From: JAAZNF01 sp964561025
GTDB taxonomy: Bacteria; Myxococcota; B64-G9
Assembly: GCA_964561025.1 (NCBI GenBank)
Contig: CAZLNM010000003.1
Span: 39,470-103,469 of the forward strand
Reading direction: 5' to 3'
DNA length: 64,000 nucleotides
Part shown: piece after piece, positions 1-9,014 of the stretch
Position numbering within the stretch: the first letter of the stretch is position 1
Layout: every line of letters starts with the position of its first letter
Program-made: the position numbers and the translations under genes
The notes under the pieces: generated by a model
Databases searched by the model: none
Told to the model about the DNA's origin: nothing
The model's input: only the letters and a program-made list of their open reading frames with translations

Positions 1-1032
1 CGCCGCCTGGCCGGCGGTCACCGCGCGCAGCGGCGCGTCCAGCTCCACCCGGGCCTCGTCCCCACTTCGGATCAGGCGGCAGGGCGCCGGATCCTGGCGC
101 GAGCGGACCTGCACATGGCTTTGGCACTCCTCGGGCACCCCGGGCTGCCAGACGGCATCACGGACCGAGAAGTGGCGCGAGAGCAGATCGGATTCGTTTT
201 CGCTGAGCACCACCTGGGGCGGCTCGGGCCGAATGTCCACCACCCAGCAGCGGCGGTGGGTCGCGGCCCGCGGCAGCCGGTGGCGCTGCCCGATGGTGAA
301 GCGATGGATCCCGTCGTGCCGGCCCAGCACGCGACCATCGCGGTCCAACATGTCGCCGCCAACGACCCGCGCGCCGAAGAGCTCGCGCAGGCACTCGGCA
401 AACGCCTCACCGTCCTTCACCAGGCAGGCGTCCTGGCTGTCTCGCACCTCGGCCGCCGGGAGCGCCAGCGCCTTCGCCCGCGCGCGCACCGCGGCCTTGG
501 TGAGCGTACCCAGGGGGAACACCGCGGCCATGAGCTGCTCCTGGGAGAGGCGCGCTAAAAAATATGACTGGTCGCGCGCGCGCTCGCTGGCGCGAAGCAG
601 ATCCGCTCTGCCGGCCACATGCTCGACCCGGGCATAGTGGCCGGTGGCGAGCCGGGTCGCCCCCAGCTCCCGCGCCCGCCGCAGGAGCAGGCCGAACTTC
701 AGCCGTTCGTTGCAGAGCAGGCACGGGCTGGGGGTGCGGCCGCGGGCGTATTCTTCCCAGGCGACCTTCAGCACCTCGGCCTCGAAGACGCTGGCGGCGT
801 CGACGACGTGCAGGGGGATGCCCAGCGCCGCGGCGGTGGCGCGGGCGCGCGGTTCGCCCTCGGCGCCGCAGCCGGACCCGGACGGGTCGCACCGTCGCAG
901 CCGAAGATTCAGCCCGAACACCCGCCACCCGCGCTCGAGCAGCATGGCGGCGGCCACGCTGCTGTCCACCCCGCCGCTCATGGCGACCGCCACGGTGTCT
1001 GGGCACAAGGGGCTCATTTCGGCGACGTGCAT
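1..1032 (-). CDS. mnmA: tRNA-specific 2-thiouridylase MnmA (3' end outside window)
   Basis: MnmA activates U34 of tRNA-Glu, -Gln and -Lys with ATP and inserts sulfur to make 2-thiouridine, in the cytoplasm. The visible 344 residues begin with a PP-loop, SGGVDSSVAA, near residue 20. The two catalytic cysteines are seen in SPCLLCNE and in DSQDACLVKD, which matches the family's DSxxxC segment. The last visible codons read VTAGQAA, matching the conserved C-terminal GQ motif, so only a few residues are lost at the window edge. ATG at 1032 was chosen; an in-frame ATG at 1017 is equally possible because neither has a clear ribosome site. The gene starts 16 bases after larE and is the third gene of the cysK-larE-mnmA run. 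Confidence 0.9.
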   Translation of the reverse strand, partial: MHVAEMSPLCPDTVAVAMSGGVDSSVAAAMLLERGWRVFGLNLRLRRCDPSGSGCGAEGEPRARATAAALGIPLHVVDAASVFEAEVLKVAWEEYARGRTPSPCLLCNERLKFGLLLRRARELGATRLATGHYARVEHVAGRADLLRASERARDQSYFLARLSQEQLMAAVFPLGTLTKAAVRARAKALALPAAEVRDSQDACLVKDGEAFAECLRELFGARVVGGDMLDRDGRVLGRHDGIHRFTIGQRHRLPRAATHRRCWVVDIRPEPPQVVLSENESDLLSRHFSVRDAVWQPGVPEECQSHVQVRSRQDPAPCRLIRSGDEARVELDAPLRAVTAGQAA

Positions 1033-1048
1033 CGTGCGCCCGGAGAAT

Positions 1049-1905
1049 TCAGCGCGCCCGCCGGGGAGGCGCCAGCGCCTCGTTCAAGGAGCCGGTGCGG
1101 TACCCTTCCAGATCGAGGCTCGCCCATGTGTAACCCGCCGCCCGGCAGGCGGCCGCGATGGCCGCGCGCACGGGGGCCTGACAGGCCCGGTCCAGGTCGG
1201 CGGGCGCCACCTCCACCCGGGCCAACAGGCCGTGATCTCTCACGCGGAGCTGGGTGAAACCGAGAGCCTCCAGGCCGGCCTCGGCCCGCGCCACCCGGGC
1301 CAGGCGCTCGGCGGTGAGCCGCTCGCCGTAGGGCAGGCGCGAGGCCAGACACGCCCGCGCCGGGGCGTCCCAGTTGGGCAGGCCCCGCAGGCGCGCCAAC
1401 GCGCGGACGTCCTCCTTGCCGAGGGCCGCCTCCTCGAGCGGCGAGCGCACGCCGAGTTCGCGGGTGGCGCGGCGGCCGGGGCGATAGTCGTCGCGATCGT
1501 CCCGGTTGAAACCGTCCACCACGGCGGCGAGGTTCTCCGCCGCGGCCATCTCGGCCAGGCGCGAGAACAGCGCGCGCTTGCAGTGGTAGCAGCGGTCGGC
1601 ATCGTTGCGGGATACGGCCGGATCGTCGAGCTCGTGCGTGTCCAGGAAGCGGTGGGCGATGCCCAGGGCCGCGGCCAGCGCCTCCGCGGCTTGCGCCTCG
1701 CTCGGCGGGTGCAAGGGGGAGCGGGCCGTGACCAGCAGCACCCGCTCGCCCAGCGCGTCCTTGGCGGCCGCGGCCAGGAGCGAGCTATCGACGCCGCCGG
1801 AGAAGGCCACCAGCGCGCCGTTTAGCGTTCGCAGGATCGCCAGCAGGCGGTGGTAGCGTTCGTCCGAACCCAGCGCTGGATCGGGGTGGATGGGGAGCGG
1901 TCCGC

Positions 1906-1909
<4 letters not shown>
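1049..1909 (-). CDS. larE: ATP-dependent sacrificial sulfur transferase LarE
   Basis: LarE adenylates a pyridinium carboxylate nucleotide and transfers sulfur to it during synthesis of the nickel-pincer cofactor of lactate racemase. The 286-residue protein has the PP-loop SGGVDSS (residues 37-43), CYHCK (Cys107, Cys110) and ARACLASRLPYG with Cys187, the position of the sacrificial cysteine in the Lactiplantibacillus enzyme. Having all three cysteines resembles the iron-sulfur type of LarE rather than the single-cysteine type; that is inference. The start ATG overlaps the cysK stop by four bases (ATGA), so translation is probably coupled. The partners LarB and LarC are not in this window. A related tRNA or other sulfurtransferase role cannot be excluded. 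Confidence 0.87.
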
Positions 1910-2880
<971 letters not shown>

Positions 2881-2907
2881 GGCGGCTCCTTCCGAAGAGG
2901 GCTATTG

Positions 2908-2935
2908 GAATGTACCTTACTTTGTGGAGAATGTA
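2908..2935. promoter_or_regulatory. Paired GAATGTA direct repeat in the cysK divergent gap
   Basis: GAATGTA occurs at 2908-2914 and again at 2929-2935, a spacing of exactly 21 bp or two helical turns, in the only 58 bases between cysK and the divergent lipoprotein gene. The gap is locally AT-richer than its surroundings, so both promoters must lie there. A role as the operator of a cysteine- or sulfur-responsive regulator is a guess; no known regulator box is matched. Confidence 0.3.
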
Positions 2936-2938
2936 ATC

Positions 2939-5887
2939 ATGAGAACGATCTCGCTTGTACTGCCGGTGACCCTCCTGTTCGCGGCTTGTTCCGGAGAGGT
3001 CAGGACGCAAGACGGCGGCGCGGACGCCGACGGAGACCGGGACGACCCGGGCCCCGACGCGGGCGATGGCCCGAGCGCCGATGCCGGCTTCGACGGCGCC
3101 GATTCCGGCCCGGACGTTTTGACGGACGCGGGGCCGGACGACGGCGGGCCGGCCATCGCCCCCTGGGTGGTGTTCTCGCTCGCGGACGAGAACGTCCCGA
3201 TGTCCGGAAACCTCCTCCAGAACGCCGCGCTGGAATCCGTAAGCGGCGGCGCCTTCGACGGCTGGCGCGCGTTCCAGGCCGGCTACCAGGCGGGTCTCGG
3301 CGAGGGTCGCACCGGAAACGCCATTCGCCTCGTGCGCGGCGCCGGCGACTCCGCCCAGTACGGCGCCTACCAGTCGATCCGGCTCGACCGCCACGAGAAG
3401 AAACCTTTGTTCTTCTCCGGCTGGAGCAAGGCCGCCTCCCTCACCGGGAGTCCCGACGGCGCCGCCTCCATCTACCTCGACATCCAGTACATGACCGTGA
3501 CCGACGATCCCGAGCGCGGCTGCGATCCGGCCACCTCGTCGCCCTGCGCGCTCTACGGCCAGATCCCGGCGCCGCCCTTCGACACCGGCACGCACGACTG
3601 GCAACAGGGGACCGGCTTCGCCGTGCCCGCCTATCCGGTGAAGTCCGTCTCGTTCTACGTGCTGCTGCGCGGCGATCATGAGGGCAGCGTGTGGTTCGAC
3701 GACCTTACGCTCTCCGAGGTCGAGGCCGAGGTGCTCCCGTTCGACGGCCGCATCGTCGCCACGCGCTCCCCTGCGGCGCCGTACCGGGACGGCGTTCCGC
3801 TCGCGGCGGCGACCGGGGACGGGCTCGCGCTGGCCCTGTGGAGCGGCGGCGGCGCGCCGGCCGCCCTGCGTCTCGACGGGCGAGACCACCTCGACACCGC
3901 GCGCGATTACCTGGGCGGGTGGTTCTTTCACGAGATGAACGGCCCGGAGTGGATCGCCCCGGGCGGGTCGGTCGCCGAAGAGGGCGGCGCGCTGGTCCAG
4001 CGCGCCGATCTCGCCGAGCGCGATCTTACGCTGCTCGCCAGGATCACGCCCGCGCTCAACCGCCTGGACGTCCACCTCGAGATCGAGAGCCGCCGGGCCG
4101 AGGACCGCCCGATCACGCTGTACTTCGCGCTGCCGCTTCTTTTGCCGGGCGGGGTGTGGGGCGACGACGCCCGCCGCGCGCGGCCGCTCACCGGCGCGCG
4201 CGAGCTCTTCAACACCGCGAGCTTCTGGTACACGCGCCTGGGCGCCACCGGCACCTTCTCGGTCTATCCCCTGGCCACGGTGGCGAACGACGAATTCGCG
4301 CTGGCGCTGGGCGTGCCCCTCGACCAGTCACGCATCTTCCGCCTGGCGTACAACCCGAGCTCCCACCAGCTCTACCTGGCTTGCGATGTGGGGCTCTCGC
4401 CCGCCACCGCGAAATTCCCAAACCGCGCCTGGGTGGACTTTACGCTCTTTCGCACCCGGCCGCCGGAGCCCCAGAGCGCCTTCCGCGCGGCGCTCCAGGG
4501 ATTCTACGAGCGCTTCCCGGCGCACTTCGCGCGTCGCATCCCGCCCGCGCAGGAGGGGATCTGGGTGGCGTTCGCCGATCTTTCCCAGGTACAGAACGGG
4601 CCCGGCCAGCAGATCGAGGACTTTGGCATCGGCATCCACGAGATCGGCTCGCTGTCCCATGTCGCCTTCGACGACGCCCACGGCATCCTGGCGCTGCGCT
4701 ACATCTCGGAGCCGGCCTCGACCTGGCTTCGCATCGCGGACGATTCGGTGGACGTGGCGAACTACGAGCAGGTCCTGGCCTACCTCCAGGGCCTCTACGC
4801 CTCCGGCACCGCCTCCCAGCGCGCCCTGGCCGAAAAGACCTTCTCCTCCGGCATCTTCGATGCGGCCCAACGCTACCTCTACGAAGCGTACACGGATGGG
4901 CCGCCGTGGTGCCCGGGGAAGTGCGCCTTGTTCACGCTGTCGGCCGACCCCGACATCGCGGAGCCGCCGTACACGCTCAACCAGGCGAGCTACGCCTGGA
5001 ACGCCCAGGCCGCCGCCGCCTACCAGACGTACCCGGGCCTCGACGGCGAGTACCTGGACAGCTTCGTCATGTGGGCCACGGTGCCAAATTTCCGCCGCTC
5101 GCACTTCGCCGCCGTGGACGAGCCGCTCACCTTCACCGCCGAACCGCCCCACCCGCTGGGGGTGCCGATCGTGTTCTCCACCGTCAAGTTCGCCCGCTGG
5201 TTGAAGCCGCAGCTCCCGGGCGGGAAGTACCTCATCGCCAACGCCATGCTGATCCGCACGCCCTGGGGCGCGGACCTCATGGACTTCATGGGGCAAGAGG
5301 TGGACTGGGTCAAGGACACCGGGGCGGGGTACGCGCTCGTGCCCGAATCGGACGAGGCGCTCCTGTACCGGCGCTCGCTCGCCTACCAGCGGCCCTACGG
5401 CTTTCTCATGAACACCGATTTTTCCAACATGAGCTACGAGATGGTGGAGCGCTACATGCGCACCTGCCTGTTCTACGGTATCTACCCGAGCATGTTCAGC
5501 CACAACGCCTCCGAGGACAACTACTTCGCCACGCCGGCGCTGTACCAGCGCGACCGGCCGCTGTTTGTGCGCTACGTGCCGCTCATCCGCGCCATCAACG
5601 CCGCCGGCTGGGAGCCGCTCACCTTCGCCGCGAGCACTGACGCGGCGGTATTTGTGGAGCGCTTCGGCGGCGGCGGCAAGCCGCTGTATTTTGCCCTGCG
5701 AAACACAAGCGATTCGGATCGCAGCGTCCGCGTGACGTTCGACCGGGCGCGCCTGGGTCTCTCCGGGGCCATTACCGTGCGCTCGCTCATCGCCGGCGCG
5801 CCGGACCAAGCGCTGGGAGAAAGCGACAGCTCGTTTGCGATCTCGCTTCCGGCCGGCGACGTGGAGCTGGTCCAGTTGCTCCCGTGA
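2939..5887 (+). CDS. Large secreted lipoprotein, glycoside-hydrolase-like
   Basis: The 982-residue product starts with a lipoprotein signal (LLFAAC, lipid Cys17) and an Asp/Gly/Ala-rich linker to about residue 72, a spacer typical of surface lipoproteins in Myxococcota. Next is a beta-sandwich-like segment of about 170 residues ending in VWFDDLTL, as in carbohydrate-binding modules. A long central region has GLDGEYLDSF near residue 700, reminiscent of the catalytic face of a TIM-barrel glycosidase, and the C-terminal ~90 residues look like a beta sandwich. I assign no enzyme family. The ATG at 2939 is the only start that gives a signal peptide; the frame stays open upstream to 2630 inside cysK but has no coding logic there. 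It is transcribed divergently from cysK. Confidence 0.75.
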   Translation: MRTISLVLPVTLLFAACSGEVRTQDGGADADGDRDDPGPDAGDGPSADAGFDGADSGPDVLTDAGPDDGGPAIAPWVVFSLADENVPMSGNLLQNAALESVSGGAFDGWRAFQAGYQAGLGEGRTGNAIRLVRGAGDSAQYGAYQSIRLDRHEKKPLFFSGWSKAASLTGSPDGAASIYLDIQYMTVTDDPERGCDPATSSPCALYGQIPAPPFDTGTHDWQQGTGFAVPAYPVKSVSFYVLLRGDHEGSVWFDDLTLSEVEAEVLPFDGRIVATRSPAAPYRDGVPLAAATGDGLALALWSGGGAPAALRLDGRDHLDTARDYLGGWFFHEMNGPEWIAPGGSVAEEGGALVQRADLAERDLTLLARITPALNRLDVHLEIESRRAEDRPITLYFALPLLLPGGVWGDDARRARPLTGARELFNTASFWYTRLGATGTFSVYPLATVANDEFALALGVPLDQSRIFRLAYNPSSHQLYLACDVGLSPATAKFPNRAWVDFTLFRTRPPEPQSAFRAALQGFYERFPAHFARRIPPAQEGIWVAFADLSQVQNGPGQQIEDFGIGIHEIGSLSHVAFDDAHGILALRYISEPASTWLRIADDSVDVANYEQVLAYLQGLYASGTASQRALAEKTFSSGIFDAAQRYLYEAYTDGPPWCPGKCALFTLSADPDIAEPPYTLNQASYAWNAQAAAAYQTYPGLDGEYLDSFVMWATVPNFRRSHFAAVDEPLTFTAEPPHPLGVPIVFSTVKFARWLKPQLPGGKYLIANAMLIRTPWGADLMDFMGQEVDWVKDTGAGYALVPESDEALLYRRSLAYQRPYGFLMNTDFSNMSYEMVERYMRTCLFYGIYPSMFSHNASEDNYFATPALYQRDRPLFVRYVPLIRAINAAGWEPLTFAASTDAAVFVERFGGGGKPLYFALRNTSDSDRSVRVTFDRARLGLSGAITVRSLIAGAPDQALGESDSSFAISLPAGDVELVQLLP

Positions 5888-5975
5888 CTCTCCAATACCC
5901 GTGACATCTTGGATGATGCCGCAGGCCGCGCTAGACTCTTGTCGGGCCCATGGATCCCTTGGCCATACATGTCTT

Positions 5976-6020
5976 GCGCGACCGACCGCGGGCCGTAAGA
6001 GCCAGCGCGGGCGGGCGCGC
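5976..6020 (-). repeat. Palindromic intergenic repeat, copy 1
   Basis: Arms GCGCGACCGACCGCG (5976-5990) and CGCGGGCGGGCGCGC (6006-6020) pair at 13 of 15 positions. The 15-base loop, read on the minus strand, is CTGGCTCTTACGGCC and differs by one base from the loop of the copy at 7083. It lies just upstream of the glycerophosphodiesterase gene. Confidence 0.65.
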
Positions 6021-6058
6021 GTTTGGGTTGCGGCCGCAGGCCGCGTTAGGATGAGCAC

Positions 6059-7030
6059 ATGCAAAACAAACTCCTGCTGATGGGCGTGGTCTGGCTCCCG
6101 TGGGGCCTCGTCTCGGCCGCCGCTTGCGGCGGCGGCAACGGCGGCGGCGGCGGGTTCGACCCCGTCTCGTGTCTTACCGACGCCGCCTGCCCGTACGCGC
6201 TGGTCTCGGCCCACCGCGGCATGTGCGGGGACGAGCCGGAGAACACCCTGGCCGCGTACCTGGGGTGTCAGGCGCTGGGGGTGCCCATGGTGGAGATCGA
6301 CCCGCGCCAGACCGCCGACGGCGTGTGGGTGCTCATGCACGACGACGACGTCACCCGCACCACGGACGGCGAGACGCGCTTTCCCGGGAGGGTCCGGGTC
6401 GACCAGCTCACCGCAGCGGAGTTCGCCCAGCTGGTCATCGACGACAGCCGCTGCGCCGGCGACCCCGAGGCCAACCCCGAGCGCTGCCATCCGGCCCTGC
6501 TCGAGGACCTGTTGCGCCGCTCTCGGCCGGAGCTGCTGCTCGACGTGGACTTCAAGGCCGGGGACGCCACCTCGCTGGCGACCCTGGTGAAGACGCTCGG
6601 CGCCGAAAGACGGGTCTTGTTCTTCGACTCGAGCCTCGAGTCGCTGCGCGCCTACCGCGCCGTCGTCCCGGACGGGCTGGTGATGGCGCGGGTGAGCTCC
6701 GCCGCCGAGGCGGGGCAGCTGGTGCGCGACTTTGGCCGGGAGCTCGAGCTGCGCTGGGTGCACATCGATCCCGATTACCTGGCCGACGCCGCGCGCGAGG
6801 TGGCGGGGTCGGGGGCCCGCCTGTACCTCAACGCCTGGGACTACGAGATCGATCTGTGGTTGTACGCCGCCGAGCTCGCCACCGATCCGGAGCAGCGGCG
6901 CGAGATGGAGGAGAAGGCCTGGACGCGCCTGGACGAGCTTCTCCAGAACGGCGCCCGCGGCCTCGGCAGCGAGCGCGGGGCGCAGCTCTCGATCCGGCTG
7001 TACCCCGAAGACTGGCGGTCCTCCCGCTAG
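6059..7030 (+). CDS. Glycerophosphodiester phosphodiesterase family lipoprotein
   Basis: Members of this family hydrolyse glycerophosphodiesters to glycerol-3-phosphate and an alcohol; the lipid-anchored form acts outside the inner membrane. The 323-residue product has a signal with Cys23 followed by a Gly-rich spacer. The GDPD core has AHRG (residues 51-54), ENTLAAY (61-67), the metal ligands in VEIDPRQ (Glu79, Asp81) and the catalytic MHDDDVTRTTDG (His94). These residues are intact, so activity is likely. The later YLNAWDYEID segment fits the usual C-terminal part of the barrel. Intergenic palindromes flank the gene at 5976 and 7083. A phosphatidylinositol-phospholipase-like substrate range is possible. 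Confidence 0.88.
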   Translation: MQNKLLLMGVVWLPWGLVSAAACGGGNGGGGGFDPVSCLTDAACPYALVSAHRGMCGDEPENTLAAYLGCQALGVPMVEIDPRQTADGVWVLMHDDDVTRTTDGETRFPGRVRVDQLTAAEFAQLVIDDSRCAGDPEANPERCHPALLEDLLRRSRPELLLDVDFKAGDATSLATLVKTLGAERRVLFFDSSLESLRAYRAVVPDGLVMARVSSAAEAGQLVRDFGRELELRWVHIDPDYLADAAREVAGSGARLYLNAWDYEIDLWLYAAELATDPEQRREMEEKAWTRLDELLQNGARGLGSERGAQLSIRLYPEDWRSSR

Positions 7031-7082
7031 CGCGGCCCCAGGGCCCGATCCCCGCTTCTGACGGGAAGGGCGGATGTCATTC

Positions 7083-7124
7083 GCCTCCGGCCGCGCTGGC
7101 TCTTTCGGCCACGCGGCCAGACGC
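7083..7124 (+). repeat. Palindromic intergenic repeat, copy 2
   Basis: The arms at 7083-7095 and 7112-7124 (CGCGGCCAGACGC) pair at 11 of 13 positions around a 16-base loop, CTGGCTCTTTCGGCCA. The loop is nearly identical to that of the copy at 50331 read on the other strand. It sits between two converging genes, where it may also end transcription. Confidence 0.7.
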
Positions 7125-7132
7125 CAGGGGCC

Positions 7133-8845
7133 TCAAGCGCCGCGCACGGACAGGGCCGCATCGCGCGCAGCCAGCAGGCGCCGGGCCAGCGCGTCCACAT
7201 CGCCCGGGGCGTGCCGCGCCGCGCGCGTAAAAAGCCGGCAGAAGCGCTCGAGCAGGCGCGCCTGTTTCATGTCGGGGCGAAAGTCGTTGCCGGGGACGAA
7301 GAACCCCAGCCCGGCGCAACCGAAGAACACCGGCCGGTCTGCCGCCGCCGCCACCAGCTCCACCTCGAGCGTGACGCCCTGCCGGTCCTGGAGGCGCAGC
7401 CTCCGGCCGGCGCCCGCGCCGGAGGGGCGGGGAGTCTTCGGCGAGGAACGCGCAGTTGGCGAGGGCGTGTCCGTCTGCGCTCGCACGGCTCGCCGCATCG
7501 GCCCGGAGACGAACGCCAGGCAGGCGGCGAAGCGCTCGACCGGATCCCGGGCGCGCAGGGCATATCCCCGCGCTCCGCGCTCGAGCCAGCCCGCCCGGCG
7601 GAGCATGCGAAGCTGCCTGCCGAACCGCGCGTTCAGGCTCTCCGCGAAGTGCTCGCGGTAACGGGCCGGGGAGAGCGCGGCGGCGTCCTCGAGCTGGCCC
7701 ACCACGTAGCGGCGCTGCTCCTCGTCCGGCTCCAGGAAGCGTCCCGCGGCCAGGCGCTCCCCGGGCGAGAAGGGCGTCGCCGCCGGGTACGGCAGGAACT
7801 GGTAGCGAAGCTTGCCGAAGACCGAGCCGCGCGCGCTCGGCCCGAGCCCGAGCAGCGAGAACGGGTCGGGGCTGGTGTCCGAGTAGCGCACCGCCCGTCC
7901 GGCGCGCGCTCCCTCGTCGGACAGCAGATCGTCCGAAGGGCCCATCCGGGTGATCCCCAGCGCCGTGGGGTGCGCCTGGATGTTCATTCCGGCAAGCTCG
8001 GCGCGCTCTGCCAGGGAACGCCCCAGCTCGTCCATGGGAAGCCCGCGGGCCCGGCCCACGCCCTCCGGGGTGTACGGGGAGAGCGAGTACACGGTGATCT
8101 GCGTGACCCCGAAGTCGAGCAAGCGGCGCGCGGTGCGGGCCAGCTCGGCAAGCGATCCGCCGTCGAGGCCGTGGATGAGGTCGGCGTTTATGAAGAAGCG
8201 CTCGGCGCGCAGCGCCGCGATGCACCGGCGCACCATGCGCTCGGTCTGGTAGCCGCGGTTGCAGCCGGAGAGGGTCGTGCGCCGCAGCGTCTGCACCCCG
8301 AAGCTCGCCCGGTTGAGCCCGAAGCGCGCGAACAGGCGGGCCTTGGCGGGGGTCAGACTGAGCGGGTTGCACTCGAAGGCGCGCTCGCCGCCGGGGCGGA
8401 AGCGAAAGCGCAGGTTTACCCGCTCGAGCAGCGATTCGAGCTGCCGCTCCGACAGCACCGTCGGCGTCCCCCCGCCCAGGTAGAAGGTGTCGCAAGGCCG
8501 CGCTGCCCCGAACTCCCGGTAGGCGTCGAGTTCGGCGTGGAGCCGTTTGAGGTAGGCCGAAAGATCGCGCGGGTCGAAGTCGCCCTGGCTGTGGTAGATG
8601 CAGTAGCGGCACTTGTGGGCGCAGAACGGGATGTGCAGGTAGAGGTGCAGCGGTTGCGGCGTCATCCGCGCGTCGGCCGCGAAGGAGAGCCAGGTGTCGA
8701 GGACTTCGCGGTGCGAGAGCGGCGCCTGCGGCAGCGTCGGCGCCAGGTAGAAGTGTTGCAGCACCCCGCGCGCGGCGAGCGGCCGCAGCCGCCGGGCCAG
8801 CGCCCGTAGCTCGTTCCACTCGCCCGGCTTATCATGTGCCGCCAT
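7133..8845 (-). CDS. HemN/HemW-like radical SAM protein
   Basis: This 570-residue radical SAM enzyme has the cluster motif CAHKCRYC (Cys75, Cys79, Cys82) preceded by LHLYLHIPF, and the SAM-binding GGGTPT, all typical of the coproporphyrinogen III dehydrogenase and HemW group. It could act in anaerobic heme synthesis or heme trafficking, but many paralogues of this group have other or unknown roles. The ~150 residues after the radical SAM core are not typical. ATG at 8845 was chosen: GAGGAG lies 11 bases upstream. The longer frame to 8923 would be encoded by an intergenic repeat copy (8863-8910), which argues against it. Confidence 0.8.
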   Translation of the reverse strand: MAAHDKPGEWNELRALARRLRPLAARGVLQHFYLAPTLPQAPLSHREVLDTWLSFAADARMTPQPLHLYLHIPFCAHKCRYCIYHSQGDFDPRDLSAYLKRLHAELDAYREFGAARPCDTFYLGGGTPTVLSERQLESLLERVNLRFRFRPGGERAFECNPLSLTPAKARLFARFGLNRASFGVQTLRRTTLSGCNRGYQTERMVRRCIAALRAERFFINADLIHGLDGGSLAELARTARRLLDFGVTQITVYSLSPYTPEGVGRARGLPMDELGRSLAERAELAGMNIQAHPTALGITRMGPSDDLLSDEGARAGRAVRYSDTSPDPFSLLGLGPSARGSVFGKLRYQFLPYPAATPFSPGERLAAGRFLEPDEEQRRYVVGQLEDAAALSPARYREHFAESLNARFGRQLRMLRRAGWLERGARGYALRARDPVERFAACLAFVSGPMRRAVRAQTDTPSPTARSSPKTPRPSGAGAGRRLRLQDRQGVTLEVELVAAAADRPVFFGCAGLGFFVPGNDFRPDMKQARLLERFCRLFTRAARHAPGDVDALARRLLAARDAALSVRGA

Positions 8846-8862
8846 GCGCAAACCCGCTCCTC

Positions 8863-8910
8863 GCGCGACCGGCCGCGGGGGCGCCGGAGCCAGCGTGGGC
8901 ATTCGCGCGC
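8863..8910 (-). repeat. Palindromic intergenic repeat, copy 3 (degenerate)
   Basis: GCGCGACCGGCCGCG at 8863-8877 matches the left arm of the copy at 5976 at 14 of 15 bases. The loop on the minus strand begins CTGGCTCC like the copy at 45593. The second arm (8894-8910) is imperfect. It lies between the divergent radical SAM and adenine deaminase genes. Confidence 0.5.
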
Positions 8911-8965
8911 CAGGGATCCGCACGCCACTCTAGTCGCGGCCGGCCGCCGGCGCAAGGCAGGTGAT

Positions 8966-8994
8966 TTGTCAGTCGCCGCGATAGCGGCTATCAT
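8966..8994 (+). promoter_or_regulatory. Sigma-70-like promoter of the ade operon
   Basis: TTGTCA at 8966-8971 and TATCAT at 8989-8994 are 17 bp apart. The expected start point near 9001 leaves a short leader with an AGGAG-type ribosome site before the ATG at 9015. The spacer holds a small hairpin, GCCGC-GATA-GCGGC (8975-8988). Confidence 0.55.
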
Positions 8995-9014
8995 GCCGCG
9001 AAGAGGAGCGCGGA

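Noticed and set aside
2881..2938. A riboswitch or T-box before cysK
   Set aside because: The gap is 58 bases and shared by two genes, too short for either.
5919..6049. Two copies of GCCGCAGGCCGCG followed by TAG as a regulatory direct repeat
   Set aside because: Common GC-rich words in this genome; only two copies, and the spacing to promoter boxes differs.
4328..6763. A long minus-strand frame opposite the secreted lipoprotein and GDPD genes
   Set aside because: High-GC antisense frame with no signal peptide, domains or ribosome site. The plus strand has clear protein families.
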